Positions 43,165 through 53,199 of a stretch of 64,000 bases of DNA are shown here, in pieces; within the stretch, counting starts at the first letter, position 1; every line of letters begins with the position of its first letter. The DNA comes from Streptomyces sp. SW4. GTDB taxonomy: Bacteria; Actinomycetota; Actinomycetes; Streptomycetales; Streptomycetaceae. Below the pieces are notes generated by a model. The model was given only the letters and a program-made list of their open reading frames with translations, did no database searches and was not told the origin of the DNA. The stretch lies in the NCBI GenBank assembly GCA_003248315.1, contig QKWM01000004.1, positions 5,267,001 through 5,331,000 on the forward strand. Reading direction: 5' to 3'. Both the position numbers and the translations under genes were made by a program.

Positions 43165-46115
43165 TCAGCCGGGCGCCGGCCGGCCCGGTGCCGTCCGCTC
43201 CGGTGCCGCGAGCCCCCGGCGCCAGGCGATGGCCACCGCCTCCGTACGGCTCGCGGCACCGAGCTTGGCGAGGATGTGGGAGACGTGCACGCTCGCCGTC
43301 TTGGCGCTGATGAACAGCTCCTCGCCGATCTGCCGGTTGCTGCGCCCGCGGACCAGCAGCCGCAGCACGTCCCGCTCACGGCGGTCAGCGCCGCCGGCCG
43401 CTCCCCGGCGGGCCCGGAGTCCGCCCGGCCGCCGCCGTGCACCAGGGCGTCCAGCCGCTCGCGCAGCGGTGCGGCACCGAGCCGCTCCGCCGCCCCCGCA
43501 CCTGCGCGGCGGCCGCGGCGGCCTCCGCGCGGCGGTCCGCCGCCAGCAGGGCCTCCACCAGCCGCAGCCCGCAGCGCGCCCGCTCGTAGGCGTCGCCGTA
43601 GCCGAACGCGGCCACCGCCTTCTCCCAGGCCGCCGGGTCCGGACCGGACACGGCCCGGACCGCCTCCGCCTCCGCCCGGGCCAGCCACGCCTGGCCCTCG
43701 GGGCCCTGCGGGATGCCGTCCTCGCCGTGCGCGGCCGAGGAACGCGCCAGCTCCACCAGCTCCGCCGCGGTGTCCGCCCAGCGCCGCGCTCCCGCCGGGT
43801 CGCCGGCCCGCCGCCGTGCGACCGCCGCGTCGGCGACCGCCGCCAGGGCCAGGGCGGCGAGCCGCACCGTCGCGTCGGGCGGGGTGCCCGCCTCGTCGGT
43901 GAGGGCCTCGACGGTGTCCCGCATCCGGCGCACGGCCTCCTCGGCGTCGCCCCGCAGCGCGGCCGCGTCGGTCAGCACGATGCCCGCGACCAGCGTGCCC
44001 ATCCAGTCGAACGGCCCCGCAGCAGGGCACGGGCCCGCTCGACGGCCCGAGATCGCCGCGCGCCAGCGCCACGTACAGCAGCGGCCCGGTCACCACGGTG
44101 GCACGGCGCCGGCCTCCTCCGCCGCCCCGGCCGGCCCCTCGTCCAGTCGCCCAGGGTGTAGCGCGCCAGCCGCTGGAGGTAGCGCGTCACCCTCGCGTAC
44201 GGCGAGGAGAGCAGCCCCGAGCGGCGCGCGCGGTCGAGGCCCTCCGCCGCCCAGGACAGGCACCCGGAAGATCACCCGACTCGAAGCAGCCGATCGCCAG
44301 GTTGAACAACGCCCGCATCTCCACCGGCGCGTTGCCCGACCCCCGGGCGAGCTCGCGGGCCTCCCGCAGGCGTGCGCGCCCTCCTCGGAGCGCCGCCCCT
44401 CGCCCTCCAGGCCCGCCAGGGAGACGAGCAGGTCCGCGCGGGCGTCGGCCAGGCCCAGTTCCCCGGCGACGCGCAGCGCCCGGCGGGCCACCCGTACCGC
44501 CGTCGCGGTGTCGCCGACCTGACGGGCGGTCATCACATGGGTGGCCGCGGCCCACACCCACGTCGCCGACGGCGGCTCTTGCGGGATCAGGGCCAGCGCC
44601 TCGCTGCTGTGGGTGTGGGCGGCGCGCAGACTGTCGACGTTCAGCAGGTTCCCGGCGAGCGTGTACCGGACCCGGGCCGCCAGCTCCAGGTCCGCGTCCT
44701 GGCCCAGGCCGTCCAGCGCGGACCGGGTGAGGGAGACCGCCCGGTGCAGTTCCCCGGCGTGGGCCGCGGCGGCCGAGGCCCGCAACGTCAGCGCCACCCG
44801 GTCCGCGCCGGCGGGCCGGGCGGACGCCTCGACCACCGGCCACAGGTCGAGGGCGCCCTCCAGGTGCCGCAGCTCCTCGGCCGGCGCGCCGAGGAGCTGG
44901 GCGTGGTCCGCCGCCTCCAGCGACGCGGCGAGCGCCCGGGCCGGGTCGCGGCTCTCCCGGTAGTGGTGGGCGCGCTCGGCGGCGGTCTGCGGCCGGCGCT
45001 CCCCGGCCTCCAGCAGCCGGGCGAACGCCCCGTGCAGCCGCGTCCGTTCCCCCGGCAGCAGGTCGGCGTAGACGGCCTCCCGGGCCAGCGCGTGCCGGAA
45101 GGCGTACGTCCCGTCGTCGCCGGGCACCAGCAGCTGCCGGCCCAGGGCCTCGCGCAGCGCCGCCTCCAGCTCCTCCTCGGGCAGGGCGACGGCGTCCCGG
45201 AGCAGATCGTGCCCGACCCGGCGCCCGGCGACGGCCGCGGTGCGCAGCACCTGCTGCGCGGTGTCGGACAACTGCTCGAAACGGATGAGGAGCACGTCCG
45301 CCAGGCCGCTCGGCATCCCGTCGGCGCCCGCGTCCGTGGCCGCGACCAGCTCCTCGGCGTAGAAGGCGTTGCCCTCGGCCCGCTCGACGATGCGCCGCAC
45401 CGTGGCCTCGGGCAGCGGCGCCCCGGGCAGCGCCCGCACCAGCCGGGCCACCTCGGTGTCCGGCAGGGGCCGCAGCTCCAGCCGCTCCACGCCGGGCAGC
45501 CGCACCAGCTCGGCCAGCAGCGGACGCAGCGGATGGCGGCGGTGCAGGTCGTCGGCGCGGTAGGAGGCGAACAGGGCGGGCCGGGGGCCGGGGCACCGTC
45601 CGCCGGCCGCTGGAGCACGCCCCGGCCGAGCAGGAACCGCAGCAGGTCGCGCGAGGACTGGTCGGCCCAGTGCAGGTCCTCCAGGACCAGCAGCAGCGGC
45701 GCGGTGTCCGCCAGGTCGGACAGGAGTGCGGCGACGCCCTCGAACAGCCGCAGCCGGCCGTCCACGTCCCGCGCGGCGTCCGTGCCCCCGCCCAGCAGCC
45801 GGTCCACCACCGGATGCGCGGCGAGCGCGGGGCGAACCGCTCGTCCGCGGCGACCAGCCCCAGGATCTCGGTGAACGGCAGATAGGGCAGGCCCACGTCC
45901 CCCAGGTCCACGCAGTGCCCGGTGAGCACGGTCGTCCCGGCCGCCGAGGCCCGGGCGGCGGCCTCCCGGAGCACCCGGGTCTTGCCCACGCCGGCGTCCC
46001 CGGCGATCAGCACGGCACCCGGCGTGCCGGCCCGCGTGCGGTCGAGTACACCGGTGAGGCGGGCGAGTTCGCCGTCCCGCCCGACCAGCGGCGCGTCGAA
46101 AGAGGTCTGCGGCAC
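43165..46115 (-). CDS. LAL-type LuxR regulator with N-terminal AAA ATPase (many frameshifts)
   Basis: GTG at 46115 (VPQTSFDAPLVGRDGELARL). Walker A is GAVLIAGDAGVGKTRVL and Walker B is LLLVLEDLHWADQSS. The middle is a long helical repeat region (EKAVAAFGYGDAYERARCGL and others). The C-terminal LuxR HTH is LRLLVRGRSNRQIGEELFIS, AKTASVHVSHILAKLGAASR, TEAVAIAWRRGL. The corrected length is about 980 residues, normal for the LAL/MalT-like family. Frame changes near 45835, 45590, 44370, 44265, 44130, 44010, 43500 and 43380. Such proteins are often pathway-specific activators, but no biosynthetic cluster is adjacent. Confidence 0.85.
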
Positions 46116-46228
46116 GCTCCCATCCTGGCACGGGCGGGTGCCGGGGCCTCGCGGAGTCAGGACGGCGGCTCGGGGAACACTGATCGCGACACGACCACGG
46201 CGACACCGGCATCACGAGGAGGGACCGC

Positions 46229-47101
46229 ATGACGCTCCCGGTCACGGCAGGGGTGGACGGATCCGAGGAGAGCCTGGCCGCGCTGGCCTGGGCCGCCCGG
46301 GAGGCCGTCCGGCGCGGAACGGCGCTGCGCGTCGTGCACGCCTGGCGGTGGCAGGAGATGGAGGCGGCCGGGGTCACCGACCGTGAGGCGCAGGAGCGGT
46401 GGGTGCGGGACACGGTGACCCGGCAGGTGCGGCCCGTCGTCGAACGGCACCCCGACCTGAAGGTGACCCTCGACGTCCTGGAGGGCCACGCCGTGGAGAC
46501 GCTGGTCGCCGCGGCGGCCGACGCCGGGGTCCTGGTGCTCGGCTCGCGCGGGCACGGCCGTCTCGTCGGGTTCCTCGTCGGTTCCGTGGGCCAGCAGGTG
46601 ATCGGGGAGAGCAGCCGGCCCGTGGTGCTGGTCAGGGCCGGCGACCGGGCCGGTGACGAGGCGGCCGGCCGCGAGATCGTCGTCGGCCAGCACGGCGGGC
46701 CGCAGGACAGCGCCGACGTGCTGCGCTTCGCCTTCGAGACGGCGGCGTCCCGCGGCGCCGCCGTGCGCGCGGTACGGGCCTGGACGCTGCCCCCGGTCTT
46801 CGCCTACAGCCCGGGCTCGCTGAAGCTCATGGACGAGGCCGGCGGGCCGGAACCCTACGAGCGGGAGGCGCTGGCCGAGGCGCTGCGGCCGTGGCGGGAA
46901 CGCTTCCCCGACGTGCCGGTGGCCGAGCACGTGGAGATGGGCAGTGCCGGGCAGGTGCTGCTGTCCGTGGCCGGCGGCGCCCAGCTGGTGGTCGTCGGCC
47001 GCCGGGCGACGCGCTCGGCCGTGGGCGCCCGGATCGGCTCGGTCGCGCACGGCGTGGTCCACCACGCCGACTGCCCGGTGGCGGTCGTCCCGCACACCTG
47101 A
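46229..47101 (+). CDS. Tandem universal stress protein
   Basis: 290 residues, intact, from ATG at 46229. Two USP domains. The first (residues 1-140) has LPVTAGVDGSEESLAALAWA and VLVLGSRGHGRLVGFLVGSV with the ATP-binding G-x2-G-x9-G pattern. The second (150-290) has EIVVGQHGGPQDSADVLRFA and LVVVGRRATRSAVGARIGSV. Actinobacterial tandem USPs bind ATP and respond to hypoxia or stress. Divergent from the LuxR gene, 113 bp apart. Confidence 0.9.
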   Translation: MTLPVTAGVDGSEESLAALAWAAREAVRRGTALRVVHAWRWQEMEAAGVTDREAQERWVRDTVTRQVRPVVERHPDLKVTLDVLEGHAVETLVAAAADAGVLVLGSRGHGRLVGFLVGSVGQQVIGESSRPVVLVRAGDRAGDEAAGREIVVGQHGGPQDSADVLRFAFETAASRGAAVRAVRAWTLPPVFAYSPGSLKLMDEAGGPEPYEREALAEALRPWRERFPDVPVAEHVEMGSAGQVLLSVAGGAQLVVVGRRATRSAVGARIGSVAHGVVHHADCPVAVVPHT

Positions 47102-47141
47102 GCCACGCGGCCGTCCCGCGCACGGGGAGGGCCCCCGGGAG

Positions 47142-48410
47142 TCAGTCGCCCTCCGCCTCCAGCGGCCGGCGGACCCGGGGAGGATGTTCTCGACGTAGTC
47201 GCGCACCGCCGTGTCCAGGCCGATGTCGTGCTGGGCCCGCTCGGACAGGTACCAGCGGTGCTCCAGCAGCTCGTGGTAGATCTCGGCCGGGTCCATCGCG
47301 CCGCGCAGCTCGGGCGGCACCGCCCGCACGGTCGGCCGGAACACCTCCCGCACCCACCGGTGGGCGAGCACCTCCGGGCGGGCGCCCCGGGGCTCCCCCT
47401 GCTCGAGCGGAGCCGGGAGCCCGGGGTGGGATCGCCCGGGGCGTGGTCGTCCTGGTGGCCATCCAGGACTCCAGGTCGTTCAGCAGCCGCCGGGCCTGGT
47501 TCTCCTCGGCGTCCAGGCCGGTCAGGCGGAGCAGTTGCCGCTGGTGGTGGCCGGCGTCGACGACCTTCGGCACGAAGGTGACCGTGTCGCCGTTGGAGGC
47601 GTGCTCGATCTGCATCTCGGCCACGTCGAAACCGAGGTCGTTGAGCCGGCGTATGCGGCGCTCGATGTAGTGGTACTTGCCCGCCGGGTAGACGGAGGTG
47701 CGGGTCAGCTCCTGCCACAGGCTCCGGTAGCGGGCGCAGATCCCGGTGCCGAACTCCACCGGGTCCACCGAGGGGTGCAGCGCCCCGGACGCCTCCAGGT
47801 CGAGCAGTTCGCCGCTGATGTTGACGCGCGCGAGGTCGAGGTCGTAGTCGCGCTGCCCGTCGCTCAGCCGCGGGTGCAGCTCGCCGGTCTCGGCGTCCAC
47901 CAGGTAGGCGGCGTAGGCGCCGGCGTCGCGGCGGAACAGCGTGTTGGACAGCGAGCAGTCGCCCCACGCGAACCCGGCCAGATGCAGGCGCACCAGCAGC
48001 ACGGCCAGCGCGTCCATCAGGCGGTGCATGGTCGCGGGCCGCAGCGTGGTCTCGAACATCGACCGGTACGGCATCGAGCCGCCCAGATGCCGGGTGATCA
48101 GCACCGGCTCCAGCGGCTCGCCGGCGCCGTCGGTGCGCCCGGTGACCACGCCGAGCGGGTCCACGGCCGGGATGCCCAGCCGGTCCAGGTCGCGCAGCAG
48201 CTCGTACTCGCGCAGCGCCGGCCGCTTCGCCAGTTCCTTGACGGCGATCACCTCGGTGCCGGCCCGGGCGTAGCGCACGACGTGGCGCGAGATGCCGCGC
48301 GGCAGCGGCACGAGGTGCTCCTCGGGCCACTCCTCCAGCGGCAGGTGCCACGGCAGTTCGAGCAGGAGCGCGGGGTGCTCCGGGTTGGTGGCGCTGATCT
48401 GCAAGGCCAT
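47142..48410 (-). CDS. DUF4032 / LPS-kinase-like protein (one or two frameshifts)
   Basis: ATG at 48410. A kinase-like fold: LPRGISRHVVRYARAGTEVI, AVKELAKRPALREYELLRDL, then FAWGDCSLSNTLFRRDAGAY (HRD-like position is WGD) and YLVDAETGELHPRLSDGQRD. The DUF4032 part follows: YHYIERRIRRLNDLGFDVAE and MQIEHASNGDTVTFVPKVVD. Near 47400 the frame shifts; the end is FRPTVRAVPPELRGAMDPAE, DYVENILPG and PLEAEGD. Similar actinobacterial proteins have unknown function; a sugar- or small-molecule kinase is possible. Confidence 0.8.
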   Translation of the reverse strand: MALQISATNPEHPALLLELPWHLPLEEWPEEHLVPLPRGISRHVVRYARAGTEVIAVKELAKRPALREYELLRDLDRLGIPAVDPLGVVTGRTDGAGEPLEPVLITRHLGGSMPYRSMFETTLRPATMHRLMDALAVLLVRLHLAGFAWGDCSLSNTLFRRDAGAYAAYLVDAETGELHPRLSDGQRDYDLDLARVNISGELLDLEASGALHPSVDPVEFGTGICARYRSLWQELTRTSVYPAGKYHYIERRIRRLNDLGFDVAEMQIEHASNGDTVTFVPKVVDAGHHQRQLLRLTGLDAEENQARRLLNDLESWMATRTTTPRAIPPRAPGSARAGGAPGRPPGGARPPVGAGGVPADRAGGAARAARRDGPGRDLPRAAGAPLVPVRAGPARHRPGHGGARLRREHPPRVRRPLEAEGD

Positions 48411-48419
48411 GGCCCGACT

Positions 48420-49164
48420 CTAGAACGCCCGTTCCCGGGCCAGGTGCACGGCGTCCCGCAGCGGGCCGCGGTGCACCGGGCCGTGGCCGGGCAGCAGCAC
48501 GTCGGCGTCGAGCCCGGCGAGGACGTCCAGCGAGGCCACCGTGCGGGAGCGGTCGTGGTGGAACATGCCGGGCAGCAGCTGCGGTCCCTCGATGCGCGAG
48601 GTCGCGTGGCCGCTGACGAGGGCGTCGCCGGAGATCACCACGCCGGCGTCCGGCAGGTGGTAGGCGCAGTGCCCGTCGGTGTGACCGGGGTGTGCACCGG
48701 TACGGGCCGGCCGGGCAGGTCGAGGGCGCCCGGCCGGGGAAGGGCAGCGGGGCGGCGACCGGCAGGCGGGCCGTGCCCCCGGAGCGCAGCACGTGCAGGG
48801 CCCAGGGCAGCACGCCCCGGCGCAGGCCGTTGCGCAGCACGGTGGGGACCGAGACCTGCTGCAGGAAGTCCCGGCGGGCGTGCGGCACCTCGGCCTCGTG
48901 GAGGTGGACCGGGACGCCGTGGGCGGTCCGCAGATACTCGGCCGAGCCCAGATGGTCGTTGTGGGCGTGGGTGATCAGCACGGCCGCCACCGCCCCGGGC
49001 GAACCGCCCACCGCCGCGAGGGACTCCAGCAGCGCCCGGCGGTCGCCGGGGTAGCCGGTGTCGACCAGCGTCAGGGCGTCGCCCTCGGCGAGGATCACCC
49101 AGTTCGTGTGGCCGCCGTGCACCAGGTAGGTGCCGTCGGCGACCTGCCGTACGGTGGCTCGCAT
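48420..49164 (-). CDS. MBL-fold metallo-hydrolase (frameshifted)
   Basis: ATG at 49164. It begins MRATVRQVADGTYLVHGGHT and LTLVDTGYPGDRRALLESL; the metal-binding motif is LITHAHNDHLGSAEYL. Two indels near 48735 and 48690 break the middle, which then reads VHTPGHTDGHCAYHLPDAGV (His), VVISGDALVSGHATSRIEG (Asp), and ADVLLPGHGPVHRG (final His). All metal ligands are present. The family includes glyoxalase II-like and lactonase-like hydrolases; the substrate is unknown. It shares direction with the DUF4032 gene, 9 bp downstream. Confidence 0.87.
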
Positions 49165-49239
49165 CGCTCTCCCGTGGTCCGAGCCGGCTGTCGGGGACAG
49201 CCAACCAGAAACCGGTCCGGGCGTCGCCGTGGTGCGCCG

Positions 49240-49869
49240 CTACCGCACACCGTGCGGGCGGAACTGGACGCTGATGCGCGCTCCCGCGGCCCGGGCGGAC
49301 TTGGGGACGCAGTGCTCCCAGGTCCGCTGGCAGGAACCGCCCATGACGATCAGGTCGCCGTGGCCCAGAGGCCGGCGGACCGTGCCGGAGCCGCCGCGCA
49401 CCGGCCGCAGCAGCAGTTCCCGGGCCGCGCCGACGGACAGGATGGCGACCATGGTGTCCTCCCGGGCGCCCCGGCCGATCCGGTCGCCGTGCCAGGCCAC
49501 GCTGTCCCGCCCGTCGCGGTACAGGCACAGACCCGCGGTGGTGAACGGCTCGCCCAGCTCCCCGGCGTAGTGCGCCGACAGCGCGTCCCGCGCCTCGGCC
49601 AGCACCGGGTGCGGCAGCGCGTCGCCGGCGCCGTAGAAGGCGAGCAGCCGGGGCACGTCGACCACGTGGTCGTACATCGTGCGCCGCTCGGCGCGCCAGG
49701 GGACCTCGGCGGCCAGGTGCTCGAACAGGGCGTCGGAGCCGCGGAGCCAGCCCGGGAGCACGTCGATCCAGGCGCCGGAACCGAGGTGGGTGCGGCGCAG
49801 TCCGTCGAGGGAGCCGAGCCGGACCTCGTCGGTCTGGTCGAACAGCGAGCCCTGGAGGTGCCTGGTCAT
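49240..49869 (-). CDS. AlkB-like 2OG-Fe(II) dioxygenase
   Basis: 209 residues, intact, from ATG at 49869. It starts MTRHLQGSLFDQTDEVRLGS. The iron-binding H-x-D is in AWHGDRIGRGAREDTMVAIL, the second His in GSCQRTWEHCVPK, and the 2-oxoglutarate Arg in ARISVQFRPHGVR. Order and spacing match AlkB-type DNA repair enzymes that remove alkyl groups from N1-methyladenine or N3-methylcytosine. Confidence 0.9.
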   Translation of the reverse strand: MTRHLQGSLFDQTDEVRLGSLDGLRRTHLGSGAWIDVLPGWLRGSDALFEHLAAEVPWRAERRTMYDHVVDVPRLLAFYGAGDALPHPVLAEARDALSAHYAGELGEPFTTAGLCLYRDGRDSVAWHGDRIGRGAREDTMVAILSVGAARELLLRPVRGGSGTVRRPLGHGDLIVMGGSCQRTWEHCVPKSARAAGARISVQFRPHGVR

Positions 49870-49932
49870 GCCGCCAGCGTACCTCTTATTCGAATGCGCG
49901 TTCTAGTTCGGGGCGGCGAGGCTCTCGGGCCT

Positions 49933-49973
49933 GTTCGATACACGCGTGTATCGGATACATTCCCGTATCGAAC
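49933..49973. promoter_or_regulatory. TetR-type operator cluster
   Basis: An 18-bp perfect palindrome CGATACACGCGTGTATCG (49936-49953) sits in a larger array: GTTCGATAC at 49933-49941, GGATACATT in the middle, and GTATCGAAC at 49965-49973. It lies 28 bp before the TetR start. Confidence 0.7.
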
Positions 49974-50001
49974 GGCGGGACCGAGGCGCGGAGGGCGGGG
50001 C

Positions 50002-50628
50002 ATGGCGGCACCGAGCACGGCCGGGCGCGTGACCAGGCGCCGGGCCCGGACCCGCGCCGACCTGCTCCGGGCCGCCTTCACGGTGTTCGCGGCCAAGGGC
50101 TTCGGCCATGTGTCGATCGAGGAGGTCTGCGAGGCCGCCGGCTACAGCCGGGGCGCCTTCTACTCGAACTTCTCCAGCCTCGACGAGCTGTTCTTCGCCC
50201 TCTACCGCGAACGGGCCGACCTGATCGCCGAGCAGGTCGCCGGCGCCCTCGCCGCGGACGGCCCCGGCCTCGACGTGCCGGCCGCCGTCGACCGCGTCAC
50301 CGAGGTGCTGCTGCTCGACCGGGACTGGCTCCTGGTCAAGACGGACTTCCTCGTGCACGCCGCCCGCGACCCGGCGGTGGCCCGGACCCTGCTGGAGCAC
50401 CGGGCGCGGCTGCGCGCGGCGATCGCCGAGCGGCTGGCCCGGGCCCGGGGGCACACCGCGCTGCCCGCCGTGCTCGGCGACGCCGACGGCGCGGCCCACG
50501 CCGTGGTCGCCGCGTACGACGGCGTCACCGTGCAACTGCTGCTGGACCGGGACGTCGACGGCGCCCGCGCCTGGCTGGCACACCTGCTCACCGCGCTGCT
50601 CACCGACGGCAGCGGCACCACCGCATGA
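50002..50628 (+). CDS. TetR-family regulator
   Basis: 208 residues, intact, from ATG at 50002 after GGAGGGCGGGG. The N-terminal HTH is RARTRADLLRAAFTVFAAKG, FGHVSIEEVCEAAGYSRGAF, YSNFSSLDELFFALYRERAD. The C-terminal domain is helical and Ala/Leu-rich, with no identifiable ligand pocket signature. It faces a strong palindrome just upstream and is followed by an FAD dehydrogenase gene in the same direction, the likely regulated gene. Confidence 0.9.
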   Translation: MAAPSTAGRVTRRRARTRADLLRAAFTVFAAKGFGHVSIEEVCEAAGYSRGAFYSNFSSLDELFFALYRERADLIAEQVAGALAADGPGLDVPAAVDRVTEVLLLDRDWLLVKTDFLVHAARDPAVARTLLEHRARLRAAIAERLARARGHTALPAVLGDADGAAHAVVAAYDGVTVQLLLDRDVDGARAWLAHLLTALLTDGSGTTA

Positions 50629-50750
50629 GAGCCGGACGGCCCGGATCCCGGGCCGCGACCGGGGCGCCCCGAGCGCACGGCCGCGGACGCGGGACCGGAC
50701 CGGACGGCCGGTCACCGACAGTCAGTCACGGACGGGAAGGGACGGTCGCC

Positions 50751-52423
50751 ATGGACGCCGACGTCATCGTCGTGGGAGCGGGCCTCGCGGGTCTGGTCGC
50801 GGCACACGAGCTGACCAGCCGGGGCCGCAGGGTCGCGCTCGTGGACCAGGAGAACGCCGCCAACCTCGGCGGGCAGGCCTTCTGGTCGTTCGGCGGCCTG
50901 TTCCTCGTGGACTCGCCGGAGCAGCGGCGCCTCGGCGTCAAGGACTCCTTCGACCTGGCCTGGAGCGACTGGCAGGGCAGTGCCGGTTTCGACCGGCTCG
51001 ACGACGAGGACGCGTGGGCGGTGCGCTGGGCGCGCGCCTACGTGGAGTTCGCCGCCGGGAGAAGCGGTCCTGGCTGCGCGGGCACGGCATCGAACTGCTG
51101 CCGACCGTCGGCTGGGCCGAGCGCGGCGACCTCACCGCCCACGGCCACGGCAACTCCGTGCCCCGGTTCCACATCGCCTGGGGCACCGGCACCGGGGTCG
51201 TGGAGCCCTTCGTGCGCTACGCCCGGCAGGCCGCCCGCGACGGGCTGCTCACCTTCCACCACCGCCACCGCGTCGACGAACTCGTCGTCGAGCAGGGCGC
51301 CGCCCGCGGCGTGCGCGGCACCCTCCTCGCCGAGGACGACTCGCCCCGCGCAGTGGCGTCCAACCGCGACCCGGTCGGCGCGTTCGAACTGACCGCCCAG
51401 GCCGTGATCGTCACCTCCGGCGGCATCGGCGCCGACCACGACATCGTCCGCCGCTACTGGCCCCGGCGCCTGGGCACCCCGCCGCGCGAGATGGTCACCG
51501 GCGTCCCCGCCTACGTCGACGGGCGGATGCTCGACATCAGCGCCGCTGCCGGGGTGCGGCTCGTCAACCGCGACCGGATGTGGCACTACACGGAGGGTGT
51601 GCGCAACTGGGACCCGATCTGGCCCGGCCACGGCATCCGCATCCTGCCCGGCCCGTCCTCGATGTGGTTCGACGCCCTCGGCCGCCGCCTGCCCGAGCCC
51701 TGCCTTCCCGGCTACGACACCCTCGGCACCCTCCGGCACCTGCGCACCGCCGACGGTCTCGCCGAGCACGACCACTCGTGGTTCGTCCTGACCCGGCGGA
51801 TCGTCGAGAAGGAGTTCGCCCTGTCGGGCTCCGAGCAGAACCCCGACATCACCGCCAAGGACCGCAAGGGCTTCCTGCGTGAACGGGTCCTCGGCAAGGG
51901 GGCGCCCGGCCCGGTCGCCGCGTTCCTGCGCCACGGCGCCGACTTCGTGACGGCGCCCGGCCTGGAGCAGCTGGTCGAGAAGATGAACGCGCTGACCGAC
52001 AAGCCGCTGCTGGACGCCGCCCTGATCCGCCGTCAGGTCGAGGCGCGGGACGCCCAGCTGGCCAACTCCTTCGCCAAGGACGCCCAGGTCCAGGGGATCC
52101 GCAACGCCCGCCGCTACCTCGGCGACCGGCTCGGCCGGGTCGCCACCCCGCACCGCATCCTCGACCCCGCCGCCGGGCCCCTGATCGGGGTCAAGCTGCA
52201 CGTGCTGACCCGCAAGACGCTCGGCGGCATCCAGACCGACCTCGACTCCCGTGCCCTGGGCACCGACGGCCGGCCGGTGGACGGCCTGTACGCCGCCGGC
52301 GAGGTCGCCGGGTTCGGCGGCGGCGGAGTCCACGGCTACAACGCCCTGGAGGGGACCTTCCTCGGCGGCTGCCTCTTCTCGGGCCGGGCGGCCGGCCGGG
52401 CGGCGGCCCGCCAGACCGGCTGA
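50751..52423 (+). CDS. FAD-binding dehydrogenase, ketosteroid dehydrogenase-like (one frameshift)
   Basis: ATG at 50751 after GGGAAGGGA. The FAD motif is VIVVGAGLAGLVAAHELTSR (residues 5-24) with GGQAFWSFGGLFLVDSPEQR. One base is missing near 51061; then SWLRGHGIELLPTVGWAERG, AQAVIVTSGGIGADHDIVRR, MWHYTEGVRNWDPIWPGHGI and GVKLHVLTRKTLGGIQTDLD. The end has VDGLYAAGEVAGFGGGGVHG and ALEGTFLGGCLFSGRAA. The plan is that of the FAD-binding dehydrogenases related to 3-ketosteroid delta1-dehydrogenases and fumarate reductases, about 557 residues. The substrate is unknown. Probably repressed by the TetR protein. Confidence 0.88.
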
Positions 52424-52436
52424 GCGGGGGAGCAGG

Positions 52437-52814
52437 TCAGGACCCGTCGAGCAGGCGGGCCAGTACGGCCGCGTGGCTCGTCTCCGGGTTCCGGGACGCG
52501 GTCAGCAGCGTGACCGGCCCCTCGCGCAGCAGTTCCCGCACCCCGTCGAGCGCCCGGGCCGCCTCCGCGCCGTCCAGTTCGGCCTCGTAGCGCTCGGCGA
52601 ACTCCTCGTAGGAGCCCTCGCCCGCGTGGTACCAGCGGCGCAGCCCGGGCGACGGGGTCAGCGCCTTCGGCCACTCGTCCACCGCGGCCGCGTCCTTGGC
52701 CAGGCCGCGCGGCCACAGCCGGTCCACCAGGACCCGCACGCCGTCGTCGGGTCCGGGAGGGTCGTAGATCCGGCGGACCCGGACGCTCCCGGCGGCGGAC
52801 CGGCGTCCGCTCAC
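52437..52814 (-). CDS. DUF488-family protein
   Basis: 125 residues, intact, GTG at 52814 overlapping the WhiB stop (GTGA). It starts SVRVRRIYDPPGPDDGVRVL, then VDRLWPRGLAKDAAAVDEWP, SPGLRRWYHAGEGSYEEFAE and ends GPVTLLTASRNPETSHAAVL. The DRLWPRG motif is diagnostic of DUF488, a small family linked to nucleotide or stress metabolism but without a settled function. Its coupling to WhiB suggests coexpression. Confidence 0.9.
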   Translation of the reverse strand: MSGRRSAAGSVRVRRIYDPPGPDDGVRVLVDRLWPRGLAKDAAAVDEWPKALTPSPGLRRWYHAGEGSYEEFAERYEAELDGAEAARALDGVRELLREGPVTLLTASRNPETSHAAVLARLLDGS

Positions 52815-53071
52815 CCGGACCGCCGCCGCGATGCCAGGCGCCGCTTCAGGGCGCGGCGCTCCGTCTCGTCGGTCCCGCCCCAGACACCGAGGGTCTGGCC
52901 GGTGTCGAGGGCCCACCGCAGGCACTGCTCCTGGACCGGGCAGCGGCGGCAGACCGCCTTGGCCTGCTCGGTCTGCAACAGGGCCGGGCCTGAGGTGCCG
53001 ATCGGGAAGAACAGGTCGGGGTCCTCGGAGCTGCACGCGGCGCGCTCTCGCCAGTTGTCCATCAACGTCAC
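52811..53071 (-). CDS. WhiB-family iron-sulfur regulator
   Basis: 86 residues, intact, from ATG at 53071. Four Cys bind the 4Fe-4S cluster at residues 13, 41, 44 and 50 (RAACSSEDPDLFFP, VCRRCPVQEQC). The turn GVWGGTDETERRALKRRL follows, and the end is basic (ASRRRSG). Such proteins act as redox- or nitric oxide-sensing regulators, often with SigA. It is followed by the coupled DUF488 gene. Which WhiB subclass it belongs to is unclear; the short length fits WhiB-like proteins of the WblC/WblE kind only loosely. Confidence 0.93.
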   Translation of the reverse strand: MTLMDNWRERAACSSEDPDLFFPIGTSGPALLQTEQAKAVCRRCPVQEQCLRWALDTGQTLGVWGGTDETERRALKRRLASRRRSG

Positions 53072-53199
53072 CTGCGATCGAAGTCGTATCGCGCCCTCGG
53101 GTATGGCTTACTCGCTTGCGGGTCACCTGTCGATGGCCGTGTGAAACCGGCGAACCGCCTGAGATTCCGTCAGCGGCCGCGTCACGCCCCGCCGGGCCG

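Noticed and set aside
43165..46115. Several separate genes in place of one LuxR regulator
   Set aside because: Walker A, Walker B and the C-terminal HTH keep the order and spacing of one LAL protein once single-base errors are allowed for.
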